Part shown: positions 50,746 to 63,654 of the stretch, piece by piece
How the letters are laid out: the number at the start of each line of letters is the position of its first letter
How positions within the stretch are numbered: the stretch's first letter is position 1
Assembly (NCBI GenBank): GCA_016785225.1
Contig: JAFBJZ010000411.1
Location: 1,302,001-1,366,000, forward strand
DNA from: Psettodes erumei
Lineage: Eukaryota; Chordata; Actinopteri; Pleuronectiformes; Psettodidae
Length of the DNA: 64,000 nt
Direction of reading: 5' to 3'
Translations under genes and position numbers: made by a program
The notes under the pieces: model-generated
What the model was told of the DNA's origin: nothing
Database searches by the model: none
The model's input: the letters and a program-made list of their open reading frames with translations, nothing else

Positions 50746-51189
50746 AGTAGTAGAAGCTCTGTGGGCCTGACTGACACTGAAAGAATGAACATATAATGGA
50801 AAAAAGAAGTTATTAGAATATTAGCCTTTTGTTTAATGAAATTCCAGAGACAGTCTGCCTGGACATGTTGTCACAGGTCTGATGTGACTGCTAACTGCTA
50901 AACCTAGAAAACAACTCAACAGAGCAATCACATATGGTTAATCAGCATAATCAGTTCCACACACTCAAGTGGAAATTTATTTGAAGAAAGTCTTTTATGA
51001 ATATGAGTGCCACACTGGTCAGCTGAACAAATTTGCATCAAAGATGAACAAAGGTGAATTCCAACTTGTACATCTGCCAGAGATATAGCCCCCCAAAAAC
51101 ATCAGTCATACAGCCAATGAAATTAATGGAGTGATATCAGTGGGGCAGTAGCACAATGGATGTATGACTGCAGTTTTTTCACAGGAATT

Positions 51190-52075
51190 AGGAAACTGTT
51201 AAGCTCTGTTTTTGGTCTCCACCAACTCCTAAGGGAAATATCTGACTCTTTGGCTACTAAATGCTCCACTATGATCAGCAGCTGGTCTCTATCTGTGTAC
51301 GTCTGCTGTTTGGTGCTGAGCAGAGACTGTACAATGTTTTTAGAGCTTTATTGCTTGAAACGGCTGCTCGCTGCGGCCAAAGGCAGTTCTGATGAGAGCT
51401 GGAAGAGTGAACCAAAACACCAAAGTGGTGGGGCGGAAAACCAAAACAAAAGGAAAGACACATTTTTCCACTTTCAACTTCCCACTTCTGGCTGTAAATG
51501 AGCTCATTTGCAGAGCAGTGAAGCCACCACAGAAAGGAGCAGCACTTTCAGAAAACCCAAACTTCTGGGGCCAGAAATTATAGGAAGGGGGGCATACACT
51601 GATTGCCAGATGATGTCATTACCTGGCAAGTCCCAAAACACCCAAAGATGAGCCTTTAGCATCAATACTTTCACTGAAATGTAAAAGAGGTGGAGTTAGT
51701 TCACAAAGCTGAAATGCTACAAAACTTACAAGAAAACCTCGGAGAGCAGCAGGCCCCTGGTAAAGAAATAGGCCCCAATTTCATACATGTAGCTGCAAAA
51801 TTAGAAGGCAGCATCTACAACATAGATAGTCTCTTCTCATCTTGCAACACTTGGCTTATTCATTCAGGTTCTGTCCAAATCTGACATCTGGATCTGTTGA
51901 GCTCTGTGGTGGACTTTTAATGTGGCGAAAGTGCTTGTGACCTTTTTCATCTTTTCTTTTTGAACCAATCAACACTGAATGCACTCACAAATATAGGCTA
52001 CCATATCCGCGTGCATGGCTGAAAAAAACTGGCCATAATTTCGCAATAGATAGTCCAAGTGAGAAAAAAATAAAA
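51190..52075 (+). repeat. Long teleost interspersed repeat, near full copy
   Basis: It runs from TCTGTTTTTGGTCTCCACCA through GCTGTTTGGTGCTGAGCAG, AAGCCACCACAGAAAGGAGC, GCCAGAAATTATAGGAAGGG and AAAATTAGAAGGCAGCATCT to GAGAAAAAAATAAAAAGTTG. I recognise this order as a repeat common in spiny-rayed fish. It has no intact coding frame. It is the longer of two copies in the window. Confidence 0.7.
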
Positions 52076-52995
52076 AGTTGTTATCTGAAATTTAGCAGTG
52101 GAAACAGATGTTTTGATCCAAAAAAGAAACCAGTATTTCATTAAAAAAAAGAAAAGTCATGAGAGAAACATAGTGGAAGCAAGAGTCAAGAGTATTTTTT
52201 CTCATTTGAGTGACAGCTCATATGGGAAACAAACTCTTCAAGGACTCTCACTTATTTAAAAAAAACTGCTCTGGCATTAATAATTACATACAATAAAACA
52301 CAGCATGTCTGAATATGGAGACTCAAATATCTCGGTGCACCACTGGTCTGCAAGTTTGGGTGTGCCTTACAATAACTCACAGTAGATTTACACACTCCTG
52401 GGCAAACATGGCGTGCACGCGAAACCCTCCTACTGAAACGTACATTACATACAGGATTTACTCCTAAAACAGGTAGGCAGCGGTGAACCCGACACAACAA
52501 CACTGATGTAAAACTGGATAAACATATTAATAATATTATTAATATTAATTTAAAACAACTTTTCTTGCGTGCATGGTTTCTATATCATTATGCGTGTGAT
52601 TTGCCAGAGAGAACTCTGCTCTCAGCATTCCCAACATTCCCATGTAGCTCTTGACCCCTGACAGCCTTAAATTATTAACATTCCCATATGGGCTTAAACC
52701 CCCTGATCGCTGCTCGCAGCTACATTTTTTCATGTGTTTCTCATATTAGCATAAGAATTGACACAGGAGATAAATGTGTTATTTCTAATTCATGTGCGTG
52801 TTTGTGTTTTCAGTTTATGTGTCCTAAAATTATCACCATCATGTACTAAAGTTTACCTTTTGGAATCCTGCAACAAAATTCGTCTTCCCCCGCTGTTTTT
52901 CTCAGTCAGCCCATTGGGTCAACAGGGGGCAGTAGTTTGCCTCTTTCTGCTCCAGACAACAATAACTGGATTCTGCCCCTGCTGCTGCTTTTGTA

Positions 52996-53016
52996 TACAG
53001 CACCACTGACAGCACG
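52996..53016 (+). promoter_or_regulatory. RE1/NRSF-like silencer element
   Basis: TACAGCACCACTGACAGCAC plus one base matches the 21-base RE1 consensus (TTCAGCACCACGGACAGCGCC) at 17 of 21 positions. Both half-sites, CAGCACC and GACAGC, are intact and correctly spaced. REST binds such sites to silence neuronal genes outside neurons. A CpG-rich patch follows at 53100-53165. Confidence 0.55.
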
Positions 53017-53337
53017 CAGAGCCAACTGCACAATGGGTTATGAATGAGCTCCCATTCATCACAATTAATCAGTGGGCCAAACAGATTAGCTGTCAGGCAA
53101 GGGACGCGTTTGTCTTCGTAAGAATGACGGACGGCTCGGCGGTTCAAACGCATCGGACGGCCTCAAGTTGTAAAGGGAAAAAGTGGGTTTCTCTCAGAGT
53201 TGGGCTATGCTTGTTGGCAACTGTACAATTACTGCCCTCACAAATATGTTGGAAACTTTTAATGTTGCAATATTTATAATACTGAACAAACCCTACTTTT
53301 TGATTCGACTGAACTCAAAACTGAACCCAAATCTCAG

Positions 53338-53570
53338 TGATGGAAAGTACGTAAATGCATTTATTCATATGCTGAACTTAATTACACTTCTGAGCCACTT
53401 GTACTTTACTCGGGTTTCTCCATTTTGTGCTACTTCACACTTTCATACGCCACTGCATTGTAGTGAGTGGGGAAACATTATACTTTTGCATCGCATCTAT
53501 TTGACAGCCATTGGTAGTAATTATTTTACAGATTTGACTTGTCACAATAAAAAAAGGCGAATCATTAAAG
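53338..53570 (+). repeat. Diverged teleost repeat (TGGAAAGTA...ACTTGTACTTTACT type)
   Basis: GATGGAAAGTACGTAAATGC, GCCACTTGTACTTTACTCGG, TTTCTCCATTTTGTGCTACT and ATTTGACAGCCATTGGTAGT follow the order of a common fish repeat that opens with GTGGAAAGTAAC and has an ACTTGTACTTTACTTGAGTA block. Confidence 0.65.
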
Positions 53571-56500
53571 GCTAACTACCTTAAACTACAGCATTTACGA
53601 CAGTGAAAATGCTATCCATCTAAACTACCATAGAAATACTGCTTACGCCAAGTAACAATAATCCAGTAATTAAATGATGTCATAGTCTAAACTTACTTTT
53701 GAAATTTAAGTACATTTTCTGTATTTTAAAGAGAAACTTTCAAGATTTGTATTTGTAATGAAATATTTGTATAATGTGATTTGTGATTTTACTTCAGTAA
53801 ATTCTAAGTAAAATATATTTGATATGCATATATATTCTTTAAATTTTTCTGAGTGTGAGCAAGCGACAAACAATTCCATACGAGTGTGGGAGTCATACTC
53901 CAGGTGTGTGTGGTAAATGCCTGTTTGTGATGCCATGGTTGTGTCGCTGTATGGTGGCTGCGATGTGATGAGATGTGGCATAACATGGTCTGAGTCATGG
54001 CTGCTGATAATGGTCTAAGAGGGGAAGTCGAATGTAAACACCTCAGTCAAGTTTGAAAGGACGTATGTAACACGTCTGAGTGACCAAACTTCAAACCCTC
54101 AAAGTCCTCCTCAAACAAAAGTCAACCTTTCTTTTCTCTTTTCTTTTCTTTTCTCCTCACTTTTCCCCTCTCCATAACAAACACGACATAATGATTTTGG
54201 ATATCTGGTAGATCAAGCAGGGTTTTGCCGGCAGCTGTGTGGTGGTTGCAGGGTTGCCAAGCCAAATAGAGGGGGGGCTCCTGAAGTCACCTCTGCCCAA
54301 ACATACACCTAATCCTCCCAGCACCAGCCAGCATTGCAACTCTTGAACGCACAAGACAGTTAAAAATAGAGGAGGGGGACAAAGGTCAAATCTACAGAGG
54401 GATTTAAGGCCTTATCATTATCACGGAACAGCAGAGCCCAACTGCAGCCCTGAGAAAGTGCCTCTGTGTCTCCCAGAGCCGGAGGCAGGACGGGAGTCCT
54501 TTGCATGACTTACAGCACGCAGATCAAGTCAGAGCAGACATCCACATCTTCACCGATTCAAGTCTTTCTAGAACCGCATGGTGTCTTCTTACTGCACAGT
54601 GAAAGATCACCCCTTAAAAAGGTACAACCTGTAATTTTTTGCCCATATAAATTGTAGGTATATTTGGATATACTCTGTGCATATTTTGTATAAAACATAA
54701 CTGATCATAATTCACAGAATATAGGCATACGGCTATGCCGGTAACAGCTAAATTTTTTTAGCTCAAAGAGCAGTGTACGTGTCAAATTGTGACTTTTTCA
54801 AATGTGGTAAAAGTTAAACAATAGTTGTTGTTTTTTTTATACAAATCGCACGTGCTGACATCATGTAAATTCTTTCCATTTGAAGTGTAATGAACCATGT
54901 ATAGTTTATTTACTTACTTTATTATTTCATTTTTTGTCATATTAGGGTTAGGGTCCTCTTTTGAATTTTGCCTGTGTTGTGACTTGTTTTCATTATGTCC
55001 ACAGATAAATCCTGTAATTACGAATTTGAGGAAAGATGTAAAGCAGAATTGGTAACTGAAAAAGTAACTGAAACTGTAGAGATGTGTTTGTTTTTGCTTG
55101 CTGCACACAAGCCACTTTTAAAAAAAAACTTTACATTACACCGGAAGATGATTTTAATGCCATTCAAACGACCTGTTCACTAATAAAATTGTGTGAGGTA
55201 AGTTCTCCTTTGAGAGAAAACACCAGATAAGAAAATGATGGTGTGAGGATAAAAGAAATGATCTTAGAAGTGAGATGAAAATAATAATTTTGCCTAGAAA
55301 CTGACAGAAACATGTGAAACTTGAAAAGATTGTAAAATTTAAATGCTGACAAAAACCTGTCATTATTTTATCTTTTTCTTGGGCCCAACATAAGAAATAC
55401 AAGTATGTATGCAGTCCTCATGCTGCTTATTTGAGTTCAGTGTACTGACACAACACAGCATTACAGGTATTATAATAAGACTAATAAAGGCTGATACTGA
55501 TGTCATTAAACTGAAGTCAGAAGCCACTAAATTAAAAGTAATCTGTATTTCTTTGCTGCATTTTAATTACTGGGATAGAAAAGCCCCAGAAACAGCATGT
55601 AGACCATCATGGGATATTAAAATAAAAACGCTCACAGAAACCCAGATTAACTAAATTATCTTTAAGGCGGGCTGCCTCACCACACCTACTCACTGGTTAG
55701 AGACATTCTGGGAGACATTAAAGTACTCAAACCTAATTCAACAATTAAAGGAATGAACAAAAGATTGTGGGGAAAATAAAATTTAACAGTAGGTTTTACA
55801 GACTGATCTGCTGGAGTTGAATTGAGATCCATCACTGTGGCAGGTGGATATTTGATATTTAGAAAAAAATATATACAATACATCAAACTCTAACAGAGAT
55901 GTTCACATGCTCATCTTCATGTATGTGCAGCATCATGTTGTCAGCAATAGACAGGGTGAAAAACCACCGAAGAGTCAGGCCATTGAGGTCTGGATGAGAG
56001 GGATCCCAGCATCCTTACTGAACATAATCAACCAGGCAGTGTTTGCTTTGGAACACTCCTGGTGGATGGATATTTTGAAGGAATATTTGTGTCAGTTTTT
56101 AACTAAATCTTTTTTTAAAGTGTGCTAAAAGTCTCTCTTTACTTAACTCCATATACTGTTGTCTTAAATGGTTGATAACAACTACCTTGTTTGGTGGGTC
56201 ATTCAATTTTGAGCCAGAGACTACATTTTCTTTATGTTTTAGAACATCAGAGTCAAACAGTTCAACAGCAAACAAAAGAAACTGAACTGAAGTAAGGTTA
56301 TGCTGTTATACACAGAGACAAAACTTAAATATCTAATTCTCCTGCATCAATCAGAGCCTTTTTTCCCCTCTCGATGACAGTAAAATCCCACACTGCTCCA
56401 TTACAGTGAAGCTGCACTCCGACAAGTGGAGGAATTTGATTAAAATTGCCTGGTTTTGTAACCGAGTCAGCTGAACTGACCACAGTGATGTTAAATCAGA

Positions 56501-57224
56501 ACCTATGTGGGGGTGCTGTCAATTTTCTCTTTTATAAAACATATGACAGGCCAGTGCTAATTCTGCTGGGCTTTAGCCTCACCATGAGCAGTTAGCAGCT
56601 GGTTTATTATCACCTTGTTGTAGCTTAGCCTGTATGTATACAATGTAATAACAGACATGAAAGCACATAAGCCTTCTTAAGGAAAAAGGGTGTTTGGAGG
56701 CTTGATTAAAAAAAACTCCGTTATTTCAAGGGGAGTTGAGGGGCTTCAATTGTTAGCTTTTGGGCACAGAGCTGGAGTCAGAGATGCTTTAAAAGAAAAA
56801 CTCCAAAGCTGACCTTTAGGCTCCAATCAAAAGCAGATCGTTTGGTAAAACTAAAGGAGGCAAAGAAGGTGGGGAAAAGAATTCACCGCCTTTTCAGACG
56901 TGTCTGTTCATGGAAGAGAAAAATATCATGCGCCAAGTAAAACAAAATCAGGTAGACTGCGGGAGAATTAGTCTGTACCAACCAAAAAAAACCATCGTCA
57001 CTTCGATTATTTCCATTTTTATTTTTCACTGCTGGTTAATCATTTCATTGCAAAAGCAGGATGAGGTGAAATCCTTCAGATCCTGTACTCAGGCCAGCAG
57101 TCCATGTCATTTAATTAATCTTTGGTGGTATTTTTCGTCTTAATCCGTTTTAGAACTGAAAACACTAACGATGTTTGATTTGGAATGAGATTAATAAATA
57201 CTGGCTAGTCTATTTCCCTGCACG
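53571..57224. other. Gene-poor flank
   Basis: No gene is supported. AT-rich, with a pyrimidine run near 54128-54170. Short open frames show no family words. Confidence 0.5.
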
Positions 57225-57540
57225 CAGTCTGCCCACGGAGCCTGTGAACTTCTCCAGGACAGCGCGCGTATTAAATTTAGGGGTCTGATTCTCAGCCGCA
57301 AACTGTGTCGGAAGATCCGTACGCGTCTTTGTCCGTTTTAATATCGCATCACGTGCTTTGACCCGCCTAGAAAGAAAAGAGTCAAATCCTGATGTGCTCG
57401 TTTGCTTGAAAAAAAGATTCAAACGCGCACAGGAGTGAAACCCGACGTGAGACGAGGTTCGCTGACATTTGCACTCCGCTCGTTAATATCCCGTTAATGC
57501 CGAGGGGATTAAAACGAAAATAAACATTCACACGTGACTT
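57225..57540. promoter_or_regulatory. CpG-rich stretch, possible promoter without known gene
   Basis: More than 20 CpGs occur in about 320 bases of otherwise CpG-poor DNA, with a CACGTG word at about 57350. A 70-codon minus-strand frame (57210-57422) overlaps it but shows no family motif. It may be the start of a non-coding RNA or of a gene I cannot recognise. Confidence 0.35.
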
Positions 57541-57984
57541 TCTATATTTAACCAGCTGTTAAGAATGAAATTATGTGGATGTTTCAATCAAAGGGAGAGG
57601 ATGGAATGGGAATGAAATCTTACAGAAATGGACAAAGGGGGAAACTAAAATCCGACACATTCGGGTTTAATTATGCCAGATCTTTTATTTAAAAACTGAA
57701 TATTGTGATGATGTAGTATAATGATTTCTTATTTGGGTTAAATTTAGACAATTTAAACAGTTTTACAAACTTAGAAAACAATATAATTTGGTATTAAATC
57801 TTGAACATATATGGACAAATCAGTATATACATATTCTGGATCTATCATCTATACTGTGATTGTTTTAAAAGCCAATTTAATTATAAGAAATACATTTTTC
57901 GTGTATTTTGAAAACGAAAATTATATATGAAAAATGATTAATGTAGAACTAATGTAGAAAATGAAAGGGACAGAATCGGACTTA

Positions 57985-58028
<44 letters not shown>

Positions 58029-58084
58029 CCATTAAAGAGAGTGTGTGTGATATTTTTTTTTTTTTTAAAGAGAGTGTGTGTGTG

Positions 58085-58131
<47 letters not shown>
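57985..58131. repeat. GT/GA microsatellite cluster
   Basis: (GT)n(GA)n, then TAAAGAGAGTGTGTGTG twice around a poly-T, then a long (GT)n. The duplicated unit suggests slippage or unequal exchange. Confidence 0.95.
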
Positions 58132-58133
<2 letters not shown>

Positions 58134-58821
58134 GGGGGCACGTCTCGCTCTTTTTATTTGTTCCCCCTGAGGAAGGGGACTTACCCTCCTTATTGTTCCA
58201 CACTTGAGCCTCTTAGAGACAAAGATTCCTGGTGTTACTTAAAACTACTGCTGCTTCTCAGCCTCCAGAGATCAGAAAAATACAACAGCGGTGGAAACGT
58301 CGACCTCAATAAAGGAACTAGAAACAGAAAAGGCTCGAAAGCTGTTTTGCTGTGCCAAGGAACACATGTTCAATATTTTTAAGCAATACCAACTTCCTCC
58401 CCTTTAATCAGAAAAATACTGATTACCTAACTTTGGTCAGACAAAAAGACCATAAACACACAACCTGATGCTCTCTGATCTGAAAGCAAGACAAAAGTTT
58501 TAAAAATGCCGACAGACAAACGGCAGAAAAGATCCCAGAATCCACCATGATGAAATCTACAGTATGAGGCTTCACAAGATTAAACTTTTTTTTCGGTTCT
58601 CACAGAAAGAAGAGGAGAGAGATTACGGTGGGAAAACACGAGGCCACAAGAAACGAGGAAGATAAAGAGTGACAAAATATCAGAAGTGATCATCTAACAG
58701 GAGTCAGAGGAGGCAGAAAACGTCACCTGATCTGATGGACATAGATCAATTTCCAGCCTTTTAGACCCCTGTCTCCAGCTGAGTACGCCTGATAGACATG
58801 AATCATCCCTGGATGCCTCCC

Positions 58822-58823
<2 letters not shown>

Positions 58824-58859
<36 letters not shown>

Positions 58860-58885
58860 AGAGAGAGAGAGAGAGAGAGAGAGAC
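58824..58885. repeat. GT/GA compound microsatellite
   Basis: (GT)n then (GA)n. Confidence 0.95.
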
Positions 58886-59038
58886 AAGAGCTCAAGAACA
58901 CATTTATTGTGATGCTCATGTTATCTTAACATAAAATCACGCTTTCATTTAAAAAAAAATCTGAGCGGTAAAATTAATAAAAATCTACTGAATAAATTTG
59001 TTATATTTTCTTGAGAGCACTGAAATAGTGTCCCTCAC

Positions 59039-59071
<33 letters not shown>

Positions 59072-61729
59072 TAAAATCTCTGCATTTATGGAGATATGAC
59101 TTAAAGTACTGTATGAAATTTTGCCCTATCTGACGAAAAATCCCTCAAAATCCAGATCACTCCCAAAATTTCAATGTTCGTAAGTATTACCAAGAGCTGC
59201 CCCTGATTAAAATAAATAAATAAATAAATAAATCCCTCCATGAGTTTTCTCACAATCCTGCAAACAAACAAACCAATTGAACCAAAAACATGAATTCCAT
59301 TTTACAACAGGTAATGATGTAATATGGAGTATAAATTGATGCTGTAGCCTCCTACTGTGAGAACACACAGTGCTACCTCCAAACAGGCAGGTAGAGCACT
59401 TTATAATAGAGTCCTTACTGTCTTATAAACCCTGGCAGCAGCGCCATAAGCCTCTCTCTGTCTCACACACACACACACATTAAAGCGCTGCCTGGCTTCT
59501 TATAAGGAGGCTTGTGCAGCAGATGTGGGGTCAACGCTGCAGGGCCTTACACAAGGCCTCTTTAACTGCATTAAAGCCTGGCTCCTTTTCTATGGCTTAA
59601 TTAGCTATCAGTTAAGGAAATGATTTTAAATCAATTCAATTCAGCTCGATAGTCCTGATGAGATTTATACAAAAAAAACAACCAAAAAACTCAATTAACA
59701 AAATGTGTTAGTTTGTTAATTAGGCAGCTGGATACATGTGAAAAGCTGTTTCCTTTTATTTTAAAAATCCACTAAAAGTTTCTATGTTTGAGTGTAAAAA
59801 TTATAATCCATTACAGCCTCAAAATGCAAGCGCTTAAAACTTTGTATACATCTGTTGTCCGGACCGGTCCAAGCCTTTTGAGGCTCTATGTAGGATTTGC
59901 TGGATTTTAGCTGTTGACTTTTGAAGAACTTTCTTTTTTTTTGGGGGGGGGGTGTCAGGACTATAAAAATGAGGGAATGAGTCTTTGAATACTTCAGTTG
60001 GACCAAAACAATATTAATAAAAAAAATGTACAGTAATGAAAGTTAAGTCACATATTCAGTTGGTTCCAGAGGCCCTGTGGAGTCCTGACTATGCCCATTC
60101 ATGCACAGGCATACTGATCTTACTGAGCAGGCACAGTTTGAGTGTGTGGGTGTTTGTGTGTGTGTCTGTGGTGCTGGTGGTGGTGGTGGTGGTAGGGCGG
60201 ACAATTAAAATCTAATCCAGTGATGAAGCATTGTCTCAGGAAGATAATGGGACTGCTAAGTGGCACTGCTAATAACAAAGGAGAGGAGATGGATGGATGG
60301 ATGCTGACTGACGTCCTGTCTTTATTGATCATATGAAGGATTAAATGAAAGCACTGTGAGATGTGGAGATAATAGAGGCAGAGGTTTTGAATTGATTTTT
60401 GAGGCATAAACAGCCCCACAGTTGCTTTTACTTTAAATTAACATATAAGCATGAAACTCATACTGTTTGTGCACTGAAAAGAGGCTGTAAACAAAGTTGC
60501 AATAATAAAGCCAGGAGAGGTAAATCATACTGTGGTGTAATCTGCGTGTTGTGTAATATTGCATTTTGCTGGTACACTAGTACATTACTTCACAGGCACA
60601 GAAAATTACCCTTAATATGTGACACACTTCACCGAAGCACATGTAGCTTACACACAGAGGAGACCTACATCTGCTGGAACAAACATACACATACGCCACT
60701 TCCAGAACATAAAACTGACGCCTCAAACACAACAAGGTTACTAATTCATTGGCTTTATGAGGCTTAAGGGACCATTGTCATGGGGATGACAACATAATGG
60801 TCTTTATATGCATCAACAAGTTTAGCTGCAACATTTCCACACATTCCTGCATACAGGCTGCAACAGATCACTGTCTGCCACTGCAACTAATTATTTACTC
60901 ACCAATTAATATTGACTCATTAATGTGTGTAATATGATGATTGACAAAAGTTGCTGCAGTGGGAGTGTGAGTATGGGTATTTGTGAAACCGCGTGAGCTT
61001 CCTTGACAACATTTAAACAGGAAAACAAACACCTTGAAGTTTGACTTGTGAAATACTCTCAGTCCCAAATATTGGTTGTGATGTTTTCAGTAATTATTTT
61101 TGTTGTTGGAAGCGGTGGAAGTGATCAGAGTTGACTTTTCAGTGAGCAAATGAAAGGTCCAGATATTTAGGTTTCTGGACTTAAAAATGTGAAACAATTC
61201 AACAATACATTATTCAGAATTTGGATTGTTTTAAAGTTTTAGTGTAGACTTTTAACCCTCCAAAAAGAAAAAAGTCAAGCCACAAAGGCATGCTGGGACA
61301 ATAAATATGCAGACCATAAAAAATATTTTCCAAATAAAATTTGTACCATGTCTTTTATAGTAAAATATAATCCAGATAAAATATGTTAATCATGTATTTA
61401 CAATCAATCCGAAACATTGTTCAAATATGAAAAACACATTTTTCTATTCCCTTCTCTCTATTCACCATCTATGTTTTATTCCTTCTTTGTATATTTCATG
61501 CTTATTAATGCTGTTGAGTCAATAATACACAACGTTTAAAAGGAAAACAAGCACAAAGTTACACAAAGAGAATTTTACTTTTTTACCTGAAAGCAACAAA
61601 GATCACCTAAATTTCTTGTTACACCCAAAGATTTAAAGTCCTTTCAGTTCATTGTTGTCAACTGTTTTAGGTTGTTCTGTCCATCCTACTGTTTCCAACC
61701 TGAGGAGGTTAATCCTGCTGCTTGAGTGA

Positions 61730-61760
<31 letters not shown>

Positions 61761-62000
61761 CACTACATTCCCCCACTTTATCTTCCTCTATGTGTGTCAG
61801 GAATAGGAAGAGAAAAGAACCCATCTTTGTTTATTAAGTATTATTAACATTTCATTCAAGAATTCCCAACCTAAAGAAAGAAACCCCCCTCAAAACAGAG
61901 TGGAATCTTGTCTTAAACATGTAATGCAACCTCAGTAATCATCCCTCGAAGTGCTTACAGGCACGGCACTGTACAATCAACTGAAATTTGTAGGAACGGA
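58886..62000. other. Gene-poor flank, right part
   Basis: No gene. It contains TTA (59040-59071), AAAT (59212-59233), GGT (60174-60193), GGAT (60288-60302) and GT (61734-61760) arrays. The rest is AT-rich. Confidence 0.5.
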
Positions 62001-62089
62001 AAGCCCTGGCAGGGCCCATGCTCCCTGAGATCATGTCTGTTTTATTGGGGGATAAATGTTGCCATTGACATTGTGTTGGGGGAAAGCGG

Positions 62090-62210
62090 AGCATGGCCAG
62101 CCCAGCTCTAATTGGCTGCATTAGCATCATCATTGCAGTACGCCCGCCCCTCCCACTCTGGCTCCATCTCATGTGATTTGATTGGCTGCGTCGGCATTCC
62201 AGTGCAATTT
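62090..62210. promoter_or_regulatory. CCAAT/GC-box-bearing stretch
   Basis: ATTGGCTGC occurs twice (62110-62118 and 62180-62188), with CCCGCCCCTCCCAC between them. GCATTCCAG, a TEAD-type word, follows. This is a promoter-like or enhancer-like arrangement, but no adjacent exon is recognised. Confidence 0.35.
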
Positions 62211-62470
62211 ACAAGCTACCTCGGGAATTTTTTTCTTCTTTTCCCCCCTTTGCTACTTCAGTTTTTTTTCTTTTCTCTGCCAGGGCCTAACAAGCCTCAG
62301 TGTGTGTCCGTGTGTGTGTGTTTTATGTCCAGAGTCTGCTCCAACAGTGTGCCAATACAAAGGGGTTGAGAGTAGTGGAAGATTTGACTGAAACCAAGAG
62401 AGAAAAGGAAAAGAATGTATATTTGACAAAAAAATAACATTTGAAGGGGAGAGAAAAGCCTTTAGCTTTA

Positions 62471-63305
62471 AAGTGGCACCAGAAAGTATTCAGATACCTT
62501 CACTTTGTGAGCACTTTATTGTGTTTGATAATTTTATTTGATAAAATTTGATAAAATACCCACTTTTGCCCATCAATCTACACACATAAACCTAGAATGT
62601 AGAAAAAGTAGAGACAAGTTTTGCAAAATTTATTAAAAGTCAAAAACTAACTGGTATCAAACCATTTTAAAGCTCTGATTGTTCCCAGGCACACAGTGGC
62701 CTTCATCACCTGGTTATCACCATCCCTGTGATGAAGCACGGTGGTGGCAGTGTGATGCTATGGGGGGACTTCTCAGTGAAAGTGACAGAGATACTGGTTA
62801 CAATTGAGGGAATGATGAATGGAGCCAAATATAAAGAGGTCCATGGAGAAAACCTGCCCCAGCGTGCACACAAAAGTTCACCGTTCAGACTATAGCCAAG
62901 TCTTTGGGACAAGTCTCCGTCTTTCAGTGGTCCAACCAAAGCCCAGACTTAAACTCCAGAGAACATCTGTGGATTGATCTGAAGATGGCAGTTCACAGAC
63001 ACTTCCTATCCAGTCGGAGGGAGCTCGAGAGCATCTGCCAGGAAGAATGGGATAAACTGCCCAGATCCAGGTGTGCAGCGCTTGTACAGACTTACCCAAG
63101 AAGAGACAAAGCTTTAACTGCTGCCAAAGGGGCTTTAACAGAGCACTGAATTAAGGCTCTAGATGCTTTTGTAAATGAGAAAGTTCAGTTGTGATTTTTA
63201 ATAAATTTGTTTTAAAAAGTGTGTTCTCCTTATAATTTCATTACATCAATTAAATGTACAACACAATAAAGTCTGCCAGAAGTAAAGGGATCCACTGTAA
63301 TGGGG
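62471..63305 (+). mobile_element. Decayed Tc1-like transposon
   Basis: The left end AGTGGCACCAGAAAGTATTC opens a Tc1-type inverted repeat. GTGATGAAGCACGGTGGTGG encodes the MKHGGGSVMLWG word. The frame at 62904-63149 carries NQSPDLNSREHLWIDLKMAV and EEWDKLPRSRCAALVQTYPR, the C-terminal DDE part of a Tc1 transposase. The N-terminal DNA-binding half is gone and stops interrupt the rest, so the copy is inactive. The right end is near 63295 (CCACTG). Confidence 0.85.
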
Positions 63306-63590
63306 AAAGTCATTCTTAAAATCTCATCAGAATCACCTGAAAAATACAGTTGTCATTTTTGCCTGCAGTAGCGATGACAATTTGTGTTTTTGTAAAGTTT
63401 TCTACATGGATCTAGTGTTAATAGAGACACCAACATGATTACAGTGTGCCTGATTTTCAGCATTTATGAACCCTGTTTGAGATACATTCTAATTACATTA
63501 CTAATGTCACCTGAGATATTAATCCAAGTTATTTTCTAACTACAACTGCATAATTTACTCCATCATCCTCTCAGACTCTTCTTTTCACAG

Positions 63591-63654
63591 CGCCGTCATT
63601 TTTGGCTGTCGGATGATGGCTGAGCCCTTTGAAGCAAAGAGTCAACCCCGAAAG
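63591..63654 (+). other. Weak candidate exon of unknown gene
   Basis: A strong acceptor (CTCTTCTTTTCACAG) precedes 64 bases open as AVIFGCRMMAEPFEAKSQPR plus K, followed by a GTATTG donor. No family is recognised and no partner exon is found in the window. It may be chance. Confidence 0.12.

Larger units (their letters stand above)
46183..51140. other. Gene-poor flank
   Basis: No gene is supported. It contains a GT array (49568-49614), a GT/GA array (50690-50745) and a repeat-free stretch at about 50540-50685. Open frames here are short and without domain words. Confidence 0.5.

Noticed and set aside
51140..51175. GGGGCAGTAGCACAATGGAT as a SINE or tRNA head
   Set aside because: Only about 20 bases resemble a fish SINE start. 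No B box or body follows.
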